The translations under genes were made by a program, and so were the position numbers. A DNA stretch of 6,260 nt from assembly GCA_964555735.1 (NCBI GenBank), contig CAZKTS010000187.1, positions 1 through 6,260 of the forward strand. Reading direction: 5' to 3'. Position 1 is the first letter of the stretch. Every line of letters starts with the position of its first letter. The DNA comes from CAZKTS01 sp964555735. GTDB taxonomy: Bacteria > Actinomycetota > Acidimicrobiia > IMCC26256 > PALSA-555. The notes under the pieces were generated by a model. It was not told the DNA's origin. It did not search any database and saw nothing but the letters and a program-made list of their open reading frames with translations. Positions 1 to 5,707 of this stretch are shown piece after piece.

Positions 1-1
1 C

Positions 2-262
2 GTGCGCCGCGAGGACGTGCCGGCCGAGGACGTCGAGAAGGAGCGCGCCGTCCTCACCGAGCTCACGAAGAACGAGGGCAAGCCCGAGAACGCGCTCGAG
101 AAGATCGTCGAGGGCCGCCTCAACGGGTTCTACAAGGAGAACGTCCTCCTCGAGCAGGCATCGGTGAAGGACGCCAAGACGACGATCGGCAAGCTCGTCG
201 AGAGCCTCGGCAAGGACGCCGAGGTGCGCCGTTTCGCCCGGGTGAAGATCGGCGAGGACTAG
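2..262 (+). CDS. tsf: Elongation factor Ts, C-terminal part (5' end outside window)
   Basis: EF-Ts is the cytoplasmic nucleotide exchange factor that releases GDP from EF-Tu during translation elongation. Only the last 86 residues are present; full-length proteins are roughly 270-290 residues, so the N-terminal Tu-binding region lies upstream of the window. Recognisable family segments are REDVPAEDVEKER at the start, KNEGKPENALEKIVEGRLN in the middle, the LLEQ-x-VKD motif, and a terminal R-F-ARVKIGED resembling the usual 'RF.vGe' ending. The reading frame begins at base 2, and the GTG there is an internal codon, not a start. The usual partner rpsB would be expected just upstream. The TAG stop at 260-262 overlaps the stop of the convergent minus-strand gene. 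The identification rests on a strong motif match; only the fragment can be judged. Confidence 0.95.
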   Translation: MRREDVPAEDVEKERAVLTELTKNEGKPENALEKIVEGRLNGFYKENVLLEQASVKDAKTTIGKLVESLGKDAEVRRFARVKIGED

Positions 263-282
263 CCGGAGCGCTCCCGCCGATC
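247..282. terminator. Hairpin spanning the tsf/metallopeptidase convergent stop codons
   Basis: GATCGGCG (247-254) is the exact reverse complement of CGCCGATC (275-282). After one bulged A, GGA (256-258) can pair with TCC (272-274), leaving a 13-base loop (259-271). The loop contains CTAG, which supplies the stop codons of both convergent genes. No T-run follows on either strand, so it is not a textbook intrinsic terminator. Its position at a convergent junction with no intergenic DNA makes a bidirectional terminator or RNA 3'-end stabiliser a reasonable inference. The stem also encodes the C-termini of both proteins, so it could be coincidental. Confidence 0.35.
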
Positions 283-1674
283 GTCGTCGGTGGGCGGCGG
301 GATGCCACACGTCGTTCGGATCGCGGGCCTGATCTCTTCGATCAGGTCCGCGATCGCGTCCGGCGATGCGAGCGCACCGAGCAGGCGCGGCTCGGCGACG
401 TATTCGTCGAAGACGCAGTGCATCTGGGCCGTCGTGAGGTCCCGGTCGTGGCCCGTGGTCACGATCTGGTTGCGCAGCGAGACGAGCGCGTCCGCCGCGT
501 AGAGCTGCTCGTCGACCGGTGGCGTGGCGGGCTCCCCGCACGCGGTGACGGTCATGTACTGCGACTGCAGACGAGACGTCGGCCGCTCGACCGTGGCGGT
601 GCCCATGGCCGCCGCCCAGGCCTGGAGGGCGCCGGCGAGCACGTCGGCGCCCGCGGCGTCCTTGGCGTGGAACTTGGCGCGCACGCAGTTCTGGCTGTCG
701 GTGCGCGTGACGATGTAACGGTCGCCGCTCCAGGCGTCGGCCGCGGCGAGCGCCTGCACCGGGTCGATCCGGCTGGCGAGCAGCCAGTAGGTGCCGAGCG
801 CACCGAAGCGCTGCGGCGGTCCGATCTGGCGTTCGTCGGGGCCGGCCGACGGTGGCGTGCTGCCCGAGCGGACGTCGTCCGCGCCCAGGAACGGGTCGAG
901 GAGGCGCACGTCGTCGTCGAGCTCGGTCTTGACCAGCTGCTTCACGCCGCGCGTGCCCCCGTCGGCCTCGGTGCGCTCGAAGAGCTCGAGTCCGTGGCGG
1001 TACGGCGCCTGCGCCTCGAGCTGGAGGATCGGTGGCACGTGGAGATCAGGTCCCTCGGCCCGCACCGCGGCTTCCTGGCGTGCGAACGCGCGGCGGCGCG
1101 CCGGCGACTGCTCCGCGAGCCACTGCCGCGCCACCCACTCCGCCTCGCCCTCGGAGATCGCCCGGTACACGAGGATGTCGAGGTCGTCGGGATTCGTGGT
1201 GAACGGGACATCGCCCTCCGGGCCGTCGATCTGGAAGCGCAGCGCGTGCATGAGCTCGTGGGCGACCACGTAGTCGTGGAAGACGTCGTGCTCCTTGCCG
1301 CGGATCATGATGTCGGTGCCCGTGGTGACGCCCTCGGCGAGCCCGCCGGTCGTGTCGCCGAAGAGCGCGACGAGGTCGTCCTCGGGCTGGAGCAGCCCGA
1401 GGGTCCGGTCGAGGCGCTCGACGGCCCGGGGTGATCCGCCACCGTCGCCGAGCTCGCGGTCGAACGCTGCGTCAGTGAGGAACCGCAGCTGGAGGGGATG
1501 GTCGAACTCGACCCCACTGATGCGCTCCACCGCGTGGGCGATGGCCTCGACGCGTGGCTGCCACGGCTCCTCGTACTCGGGGTGTCGAGTCTTGGCCGAC
1601 GCGACGGGCGCGAGGACGCCGACCGTCAGCACCACGACGGCCACTGCCGTCACCCATCGACCCGCCCACCGCAC
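259..1674 (-). CDS. Secreted HExxH metallopeptidase-like protein
   Basis: The predicted protein has 471 residues. The GTG start at 1674 was chosen because it places a compact signal peptide at the N-terminus: MRWAGR, then a hydrophobic core (about residues 8-24), then a PVASA-K cleavage-like site near residue 27. Export across the membrane is therefore likely. The catalytic motif HELMH (residues 139-143) follows a hydrophobic strand DYVVA. Further on comes AISEGEAEW, whose E175 is the best candidate for the third zinc ligand of a gluzincin-like site. A fold-conserved DAWSGDRYI (about 313-321) and a Cys-containing C-terminal helical region (C330, C379, C420, C456, perhaps two disulfides) resemble a family of uncharacterised actinobacterial exported proteins that I recognise only by pattern. 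Substrate and role are unknown. The gene converges on tsf and diverges from the membrane-protein gene. No strong Shine-Dalgarno precedes the GTG, but a TACGGT hexamer ends six bases before it. The frame is open upstream to 1893, but that would bury the signal peptide inside the protein. Confidence 0.85.
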   Translation of the reverse strand: MRWAGRWVTAVAVVVLTVGVLAPVASAKTRHPEYEEPWQPRVEAIAHAVERISGVEFDHPLQLRFLTDAAFDRELGDGGGSPRAVERLDRTLGLLQPEDDLVALFGDTTGGLAEGVTTGTDIMIRGKEHDVFHDYVVAHELMHALRFQIDGPEGDVPFTTNPDDLDILVYRAISEGEAEWVARQWLAEQSPARRRAFARQEAAVRAEGPDLHVPPILQLEAQAPYRHGLELFERTEADGGTRGVKQLVKTELDDDVRLLDPFLGADDVRSGSTPPSAGPDERQIGPPQRFGALGTYWLLASRIDPVQALAAADAWSGDRYIVTRTDSQNCVRAKFHAKDAAGADVLAGALQAWAAAMGTATVERPTSRLQSQYMTVTACGEPATPPVDEQLYAADALVSLRNQIVTTGHDRDLTTAQMHCVFDEYVAEPRLLGALASPDAIADLIEEIRPAIRTTCGIPPPTDDDRRERSG

Positions 1675-1756
1675 GCGGCTACCGTACCGCCGCTCGCCGG
1701 TGGTCGAGCAGGCGGGCGGGCGGATGCCGGTCGGCCAGGGCGACGAGGGGGGACTC
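1675..1756. promoter_or_regulatory. Divergent intergenic region with a possible leaderless promoter for the metallopeptidase gene
   Basis: These 82 bases lie between the divergent starts of the metallopeptidase gene (minus strand, 1674) and the membrane-protein gene (plus strand, 1757), so promoters for both are expected here. On the minus strand, TACGGT (plus-strand 1681-1686) fits a TAnnnT -10 element and ends six bases before the GTG. Transcription would then begin at or next to the start codon, giving a leaderless mRNA. No convincing -35 hexamer is visible. I find no clear -10 for the plus-strand gene and no obvious operator palindrome. Confidence 0.35.
1745..1753 (+). promoter_or_regulatory. 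Ribosome binding site that fixes the membrane-protein start
   Basis: The purine run GAGGGGGGA ends three bases before the GTG at 1757 and is the best Shine-Dalgarno match near any candidate start of this gene. It favours GTG 1757 over the in-frame ATG at 1724, which has only a GGCGGGCGG stretch before it, and over the ATG at 1775. Confidence 0.6.
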
Positions 1757-2527
1757 GTGTTCACCGATCCGTTCATGTTCAGCGGGGGCAGCGCGCTGCC
1801 GTCGGAGCTCGGCACCTTCATCTCGCTGGCGTTGTTCATCGCGGTGGCCGCGGTGCTCCTCGCCGGCCGGGGCGGTGACGACCCGCAGCGCACGCGGCCG
1901 GCGTCGCGCTACCTCGGGGCTGTCTGCATCTTCACGCTCTTCGTGACGCTGTTCGCGAGCTTCGGCGTCGTGTACTCGCTGACCGACCTCATGGTGAACC
2001 ACAAGGACCGGTTCGACGAGTACAACTCGTACTACGACGAAGAGTTCGACATCACCGCGATCGAAGGTGAGACGACGTTCATCCCGGTCGGCACGCCGAT
2101 CTTCGACTACAGCAGCGAGCGCACCAACAACGGCAACTACACCAACGCGTTCGCGTGCGCGCTCGTCGCGCTCACCACCGGTGCGGTGTTCCTGTTCCAC
2201 GCCAAGAAGCGCAAGCGGTTCATGGCGAGCACGCGCGGTCAGGGCGACATCGCCCAGCGCGTGGATCGCACGTATCACTACGGCTGTTGCGGCGTCGCGG
2301 CCTTGACGGCCGCCTTCGCGTTGACGAGCTCGATCTTCGGCATCTACGAGCTCATCGCGCCCGGCACCGCGCTGGGCGGGGGAGCCGACATCACCCAGGC
2401 GGAGGGCATCTCCGAGTTCCTCGCGTGGGGCGTGCTCGGGGTCGCCTCCATCCTCATCTTCCTGCGCCACTGGCACCGCGTCTCGGCCGACCTCGGTCTC
2501 GACGAACCGGCGGCGGCCACCGTCTGA
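1757..2527 (+). CDS. Five-helix integral membrane protein of unknown function
   Basis: The predicted protein has 256 residues and I do not recognise the family. Five hydrophobic segments are visible at about residues 18-37, 53-76, 129-147, 176-200 and 221-236. Basic stretches follow helix 1 (RGGDDPQRTRPASR), helix 3 (HAKKRKRF) and helix 5 (RHWHR). By the positive-inside rule this gives an outside N-terminus and an inside C-terminus. The long loop between helices 2 and 3 (about 77-128) would be extracytoplasmic and is rich in Asp, Glu, Tyr and Asn (for example DEYNSYYDEEFD). A CC pair (177-178) opens helix 4. No catalytic motif, transporter signature or sensor domain is evident. The start is the GTG preceded by a strong purine-rich ribosome binding site; ATG 1724 or ATG 1775 are alternatives. 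The gene diverges from the secreted metallopeptidase and lies upstream of pyrH, separated by an inverted repeat. A shared envelope role with the metallopeptidase is possible but unproven. Confidence 0.8.
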   Translation: MFTDPFMFSGGSALPSELGTFISLALFIAVAAVLLAGRGGDDPQRTRPASRYLGAVCIFTLFVTLFASFGVVYSLTDLMVNHKDRFDEYNSYYDEEFDITAIEGETTFIPVGTPIFDYSSERTNNGNYTNAFACALVALTTGAVFLFHAKKRKRFMASTRGQGDIAQRVDRTYHYGCCGVAALTAAFALTSSIFGIYELIAPGTALGGGADITQAEGISEFLAWGVLGVASILIFLRHWHRVSADLGLDEPAAATV

Positions 2528-2535
2528 GGGATTCT

Positions 2536-2574
2536 GGCGTCAGCAACCCCACGCAAAGTCGGGTTGCTGACGCC
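2536..2574. repeat. 14-bp perfect inverted repeat, possible terminator or dispersed palindrome
   Basis: GGCGTCAGCAACCC (2536-2549) and GGGTTGCTGACGCC (2561-2574) are exact reverse complements flanking an 11-base loop. The pairing can be extended imperfectly outward to about 2527-2583 through GGG/CCC and TT/AA matches. The element begins eight bases after the membrane-protein stop codon, where a transcription terminator would sit. There is no T-tract, only GAAACCCC afterwards, so it would be a non-canonical terminator. Arms this long, perfect and less GC-rich than the surroundings also fit a dispersed palindromic repeat or a DNA-binding site. Its presence elsewhere in the genome cannot be judged from one window. 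Confidence 0.7.
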
Positions 2575-2596
2575 GAAACCCCTGGACCGCCCCGGG

Positions 2597-2602
2597 TAGC
2601 CT
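2597..2602 (+). promoter_or_regulatory. Possible -10 element upstream of pyrH
   Basis: TAGCCT fits TAnnnT and lies 66 bases before the pyrH ATG, just after the inverted repeat. The same hexamer occurs just upstream of cdsA. No convincing -35 is visible at the usual spacing. A promoter is expected somewhere here because pyrH is separated from tsf by two genes, one of them on the opposite strand. The exact site is a weak call. Confidence 0.3.
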
Positions 2603-2658
2603 GCGACCCGGCGGACGTCGCCGGTGGCGTCCGCGGTGCGCCCCGTCGTCATCCCCGC

Positions 2659-2665
2659 AGGAGGT
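2659..2665 (+). promoter_or_regulatory. pyrH ribosome binding site
   Basis: AGGAGGT is a full-strength Shine-Dalgarno sequence ending three bases before the ATG at 2669. It decides the start against the upstream in-frame GTG at 2624, which has no such site. Confidence 0.85.
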
Positions 2666-2668
2666 CCC

Positions 2669-3400
2669 ATGCCCGAGAGCCGCTACCGCCGGGTGGTGCT
2701 CAAGCTCTCGGGTGAGGCGTTCGCCGACACCACGATCGGGTTCGGCATCGACGCCGCCGTGGTGCAGCGCATCGCCGAGGAAGTTGCCGCGGCTCGGCGC
2801 GAGCTCGACGTCGAGATCGCCGTGGTGGTGGGCGGCGGCAACATCTTCCGCGGCATGAGCGGCGCGACGCGGGGCATGGACCGCGCCCGGGCCGACTACA
2901 TGGGCATGCTCGCCACCGTCATCAACGCGCTCGCGCTGCAGGACGCGCTCGAGGCCGCCGACCAGGCCGTTCGGGTGCAGACCGCGATCAACATGGCCCA
3001 GGTGGCGGAGCCGTTCATCCCGCGTCGGGCGATCCGGCACCTCGAGAAGGGCCGCATCGTCGTGTTCGCGGCCGGCACCGGCAACCCGTACTTCACGACC
3101 GACACCACGGCCGCGCTGCGCGCCGCGGAGATCGGCGCCGAGGCGATCCTGAAGGGCACGCACTCCGGCGTCGACGGCGTGTACTCGGCCGACCCGCGCC
3201 TCGACCCCGACGCGGTGAAGCTGGCCGAGGTGAGCCACTTCGAGGTGCTGAACCGGCGCCTCGAGGTGATGGACTCCACCGCGATCACGTTCTGCATGGA
3301 CAACCGGCTGCCGATCATCGTCTTCGACGTCATGGAGCCCGGCAACATCGCCCGGGCCCTCGTCGGCGAGCCGATCGGTACGCTCGTCAGCACGGCCTGA
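2669..3400 (+). CDS. pyrH: UMP kinase (uridylate kinase)
   Basis: This cytoplasmic enzyme phosphorylates UMP to UDP with ATP and feeds pyrimidine nucleotide synthesis. The 243-residue length is normal for bacterial PyrH of the amino-acid-kinase fold, which is unrelated to eukaryotic UMP/CMP kinases. Visible motifs are VVLKLSGEAF (9-18), whose Lys12 region contacts phosphate, the glycine-rich VVVGGGNIFRG (52-62), RARADYMGMLATVINALALQ (72-91), the substrate-region GTGNPYFTTDTTAALRA (136-152) and GVDGVYSADP (167-176). The segment before the last motif reads ILKGTHS where many homologues have a form like LLMAK, a small lineage-type difference. Bacterial UMP kinases are usually hexamers activated by GTP and inhibited by UTP, which is family knowledge and not visible here. 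The start is set by AGGAGGT. frr follows after 52 bases with no evident terminator, so the two are probably co-transcribed. Confidence 0.97.
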   Translation: MPESRYRRVVLKLSGEAFADTTIGFGIDAAVVQRIAEEVAAARRELDVEIAVVVGGGNIFRGMSGATRGMDRARADYMGMLATVINALALQDALEAADQAVRVQTAINMAQVAEPFIPRRAIRHLEKGRIVVFAAGTGNPYFTTDTTAALRAAEIGAEAILKGTHSGVDGVYSADPRLDPDAVKLAEVSHFEVLNRRLEVMDSTAITFCMDNRLPIIVFDVMEPGNIARALVGEPIGTLVSTA

Positions 3401-3452
3401 CCGCGCCGGCCCCTGCCCCCGCCCGAGCACGACGACCCCGGAGCACGCTGCC

Positions 3453-4031
3453 ATGGCTGACCAAGGCGCCGAGATGAGCCAGCTCGTCATCGACGAGTGC
3501 CACGAGAAGATGGTGAAGGCCATCGACCACGTGAAGAGCGAGTTCGCCGCGGTGCGCACGGGCCGGGCGTCGCCGAGCCTCGTCGAGAAGCTGAACGTCG
3601 ACTACTACGGCGCGTCCACCCAGCTCCAGCAGCTCGCCGGCTTCTCCGTCCCCGAACCCCGCCTGCTGGTGATCTCGCCCTACGACAAGAGCTCGATCAA
3701 GGCGATCGAGAAGGCGATCCAGCAGAGCGACCTCGGCGTGAACCCGAGCAACGACGGTGCGGTCATCCGCCTCGCGTTCCCCCAGCTCACCGAGGAGCGG
3801 CGCCGGGAGCTGGTGAAGGTGGTGAAGAGCCGGGCCGAGGACGGTCGGGTCGCGGTGCGCAACGCCCGGCGGGAGGCCCGCCACGACCTGGAGGCCCTGG
3901 AGAAGGACGGCGAGATCTCCAAGGACGATCTCGACCGGGCCGAGAAGGACCTCGAGAAGCACACCCAGGGCGTGGTCGCCCAGATCGAGGAGCTCCTGGG
4001 TCACAAGGAGAAAGAGCTCCTCTCGGTCTGA
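3453..4031 (+). CDS. frr: Ribosome recycling factor
   Basis: RRF works with EF-G in the cytoplasm to split post-termination ribosomes so that subunits and mRNA can be reused. The 192-residue product is slightly longer than the usual 185 or so because of a short N-terminal lead (MADQGAE). Typical family segments are VRTGRASPSLVEKLNVDYYG near the N-terminus, the domain-II hinge region with ISPYDKSSIKAIEKAI, the NPSNDGAVIRLAFPQLTEERRREL stretch, and the helical VRNARREARHDLEALEKD followed by EISKDD (about 135-158). It ends with the conserved HKEKELLSV. The ATG at 3453 has GGAG (3440-3443) nine bases upstream. An in-frame ATG at 3474 would give 185 residues and cannot be excluded. The gene sits directly downstream of pyrH, the standard order. 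Confidence 0.97.
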   Translation: MADQGAEMSQLVIDECHEKMVKAIDHVKSEFAAVRTGRASPSLVEKLNVDYYGASTQLQQLAGFSVPEPRLLVISPYDKSSIKAIEKAIQQSDLGVNPSNDGAVIRLAFPQLTEERRRELVKVVKSRAEDGRVAVRNARREARHDLEALEKDGEISKDDLDRAEKDLEKHTQGVVAQIEELLGHKEKELLSV

Positions 4032-4032
4032 G

Positions 4033-4052
4033 GCCCCGAACCCTTGCGGGGC
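4033..4052 (+). terminator. Small GC hairpin after frr
   Basis: GCCCCG (4033-4038) pairs with CGGGGC (4047-4052) around an eight-base loop, starting immediately after the frr stop codon. No T-run follows. It may be a weak terminator or attenuator closing the pyrH-frr transcript; the stem is only six base pairs, so chance is a real alternative in this GC-rich DNA. Confidence 0.35.
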
Positions 4053-4087
4053 AAAGGCTTACCCCTCCAGTCACATCAACAACATGA

Positions 4088-4112
4088 GCCCCTCCGCTTT
4101 CGCGACGGGGGC
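4088..4112 (+). terminator. Second hairpin in the frr-cdsA gap
   Basis: GCCCC (4088-4092) pairs with GGGGC (4108-4112), with a T-G wobble inside. An inner CGC/GCG stem (4095-4097 with 4102-4104) caps it with a TTTC loop. Two hairpins within 80 bases of the frr stop support a transcription boundary here. It could also affect the promoter inferred for cdsA, because its 3' side lies just before the TAGCCT hexamer. There is no U-tract. Confidence 0.3.
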
Positions 4113-4126
4113 CGGGGGTCTAGCCT
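4098..4126 (+). promoter_or_regulatory. Possible leaderless promoter of cdsA
   Basis: TAGCCT (4121-4126) fits the actinobacterial TAnnnT -10 pattern and ends nine bases before the cdsA ATG at 4136. Transcription would therefore start at or within a few bases of the start codon. A poor -35 candidate, TTTCGC (4098-4103), lies 17 bases upstream. There is no Shine-Dalgarno between the hexamer and the ATG, only TGTCTCCGC, which agrees with leaderless translation. The GGGGGCCGGGGG run at 4107-4118 contains purines but sits too far from the ATG for a normal ribosome binding site. Confidence 0.4.
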
Positions 4127-4135
4127 TGTCTCCGC

Positions 4136-5707
4136 ATGTCGGACTGGCACGACGACGACTTCGACGAGGAGTGGCACCAGCCGCCCCCGGCCGCCCGTGA
4201 ACCTGCGGGTGCCGAGGGTGTGCGCGTGGTGGGCGCTCCCGACGACGACCCCTACCGCGACCCGTACGGGGCGGCCCCTGCGGGCGGCGGTGGCCGCTTC
4301 GCGCTGCCCGACGACGACGGCGCCTGGGCCGCGCCCTCATCGGGCTCGGGCTGGGGTCCGCCCGAGCAGCCCGTCGCCGACGAGGGCTGGAGCGACGCTG
4401 CCTGGCACGACCAGGGCAGCGGCTACGGCGAGGCCGGCGGGGGCTACGCCCAGGGCGGCTACGACCAGCCGTCGGGGACCGTCCAGCTCCCGCACTGGTC
4501 CGAGCCCGCCACCGGTGAGGTGCCCCGCGTCCTCGGCGGCGACAGCGCCGACGCCGACTTCGACGCGTGGAACCAGGCCGGCGCAGCCGGCCCGCGGTTC
4601 CGCACCGGCGACGCCGACTGGGCCGAGGGCGACTGGTCCGGCGGCGAGCTCCAGGACCAGACGATGGGCGTCGGCGCCCACCGTGAGGACGAAGAGGCGT
4701 GGGCGCCGCCGAGCCGCCGCGGCCGTCGCGGTCGGGGCCGGCGCGGTCGCACCGACGACTTCGGCGCGCCGTCGGCGTACGACGAGCCGGTGCACCACGA
4801 CGCGATGGGTACCGGCGGCCTCGAAGGTGCGCCGCCGGGCGGGCACTACGAGGACGAGTACCACCACGACGAGCACGACGCCGGCGGCACCCCGCAGGAC
4901 CTGATCCCGCGCGTCGCGACGGCGGCGGTCGTCGCCGCGGTCGCGCTGATCGCGTTCGCGGCCGGCCGCATGCCGGTGATGCTCCTCGTCACCGCGATCG
5001 TCATCGTGTCCGCGCTCGAGCTCTACACCGCGTTCCAGCGGGGTGGCTACCACCCGGCCACGGCCATCGGCCTCGTCGGGTGCTTGCTCATCGTGCCGGG
5101 TGCCTATTCGTCCGGCATCGGCGACAAGGCGTTCGGCGTGGTCACCGTCGTCGTCGTGGCGTTCACGTTCCTCTGGTACATGCTCGACGTGGTGCACGCG
5201 CGCCCGATCGTCAACATCGGGCTGACCCTCATCCCGTTCGTGTGGGTCGGCCTGTTCGGCGGGTTCGCCGGGCTGCTGCTCCAGCCCGACCCGGGCGGCA
5301 CCGGGCTGCTCATGGGCGTGGTCATCTGCGCGGTCGGCTCCGACATCGCGGCCTACTTCTTCGGGCGCGCGATGGGGCGCACGCCGCTCATGCCGAAGAT
5401 CTCGCCCAACAAGACGATGGAGGGCGCCATCGCGGGCGCGATCGCCGCGGTCGTGCTGGGCGGCGTCGTCGGGGCGATGCTGCACCCGTGGGCCGACAAG
5501 GGCATCGGCGCCGGCATCGTGCTCGGCATCCTGGTGGCCATCGCCGCCCCGCTCGGCGACCTCGCCGAGTCGATGATCAAGCGTGACCTCGGCGTGAAGG
5601 ATCTCGGCGGGTTCCTGCCCGGCCACGGCGGCTTCCTCGACCGCTTCGACGCCGTGCTCTTCGCGCTCCCGCTCGCGTACTTCTGGGCCATCCAGATCTT
5701 CTCGTAG
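4136..5707 (+). CDS. cdsA: Phosphatidate cytidylyltransferase (CDP-diacylglycerol synthase) with long N-terminal extension
   Basis: This membrane enzyme makes CDP-diacylglycerol from phosphatidic acid and CTP, the precursor of all major phospholipids. The product has 523 residues, against roughly 260-300 for common CdsA. The enzyme domain starts near residue 255 (DLIPRVAT) and contains about eight hydrophobic segments. The family signature (479-505) is intact, with SMIKRD, VKD, GHGG and DRFD and their conserved K482, R483, K488, D489, H497, D502, R503 and D505. SPNKTMEG, another conserved block, lies before it. Residues 1-254 are probably disordered and cytoplasmic: rich in Asp, Glu, Gly, Ala and Pro, with eleven Trp in acidic contexts (SDWHDDDFDEEW, DADWAEGDW) and one Arg-Gly cluster (RRGRRGRGRRGR, 194-205). 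The ATG follows a possible leaderless promoter. Codon bias stays coding-like through the extension and no internal start with a good ribosome binding site stands out, so I treat it as real. dxr begins at the next base after the stop. Confidence 0.95.
   Translation: MSDWHDDDFDEEWHQPPPAAREPAGAEGVRVVGAPDDDPYRDPYGAAPAGGGGRFALPDDDGAWAAPSSGSGWGPPEQPVADEGWSDAAWHDQGSGYGEAGGGYAQGGYDQPSGTVQLPHWSEPATGEVPRVLGGDSADADFDAWNQAGAAGPRFRTGDADWAEGDWSGGELQDQTMGVGAHREDEEAWAPPSRRGRRGRGRRGRTDDFGAPSAYDEPVHHDAMGTGGLEGAPPGGHYEDEYHHDEHDAGGTPQDLIPRVATAAVVAAVALIAFAAGRMPVMLLVTAIVIVSALELYTAFQRGGYHPATAIGLVGCLLIVPGAYSSGIGDKAFGVVTVVVVAFTFLWYMLDVVHARPIVNIGLTLIPFVWVGLFGGFAGLLLQPDPGGTGLLMGVVICAVGSDIAAYFFGRAMGRTPLMPKISPNKTMEGAIAGAIAAVVLGGVVGAMLHPWADKGIGAGIVLGILVAIAAPLGDLAESMIKRDLGVKDLGGFLPGHGGFLDRFDAVLFALPLAYFWAIQIFS

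Noticed and set aside
265..274. GGAGCGCTCC palindrome after tsf
   Set aside because: It has no loop and competes with the longer 247-282 stem; a 10-bp palindrome alone is weak evidence in this GC-rich DNA.
418..1434. Long plus-strand open frame opposite the metallopeptidase gene
   Set aside because: Its translation is an Arg/Val/Glu-rich low-complexity shadow with no motifs, while the minus strand has a signal peptide and HExxH site.
1295..1756. Upstream extension of the membrane-protein frame
   Set aside because: It overlaps the metallopeptidase gene antisense, reads as Ser/Arg-rich filler, and the strong ribosome binding site marks GTG 1757 as the start.
1675..1893. Upstream extension of the metallopeptidase frame to the ATG at 1893
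   Set aside because: It would put 73 low-complexity residues before a clear signal peptide and overlap the divergent gene.
2624..2668. Upstream GTG start for pyrH
   Set aside because: No Shine-Dalgarno precedes it, and AGGAGGT sits just before the ATG at 2669, which gives the normal UMP kinase N-terminus.
2540..3559. Long minus-strand open frame opposite pyrH
   Set aside because: pyrH is unmistakable on the plus strand; the antisense frame is open because of GC-rich third positions.
4611..4650. Repeated GACGCCGAC/GGCGAC words in the cdsA extension
   Set aside because: These short repeats follow from repeated Asp-Ala-Asp and Gly-Asp codons in a biased protein, not from a tandem DNA repeat with a fixed unit.
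4337..5626. 429-codon minus-strand open frame opposite cdsA
   Set aside because: Its His/Arg/Asp-rich composition without motifs is typical of an antisense shadow, and cdsA carries its full family signature.
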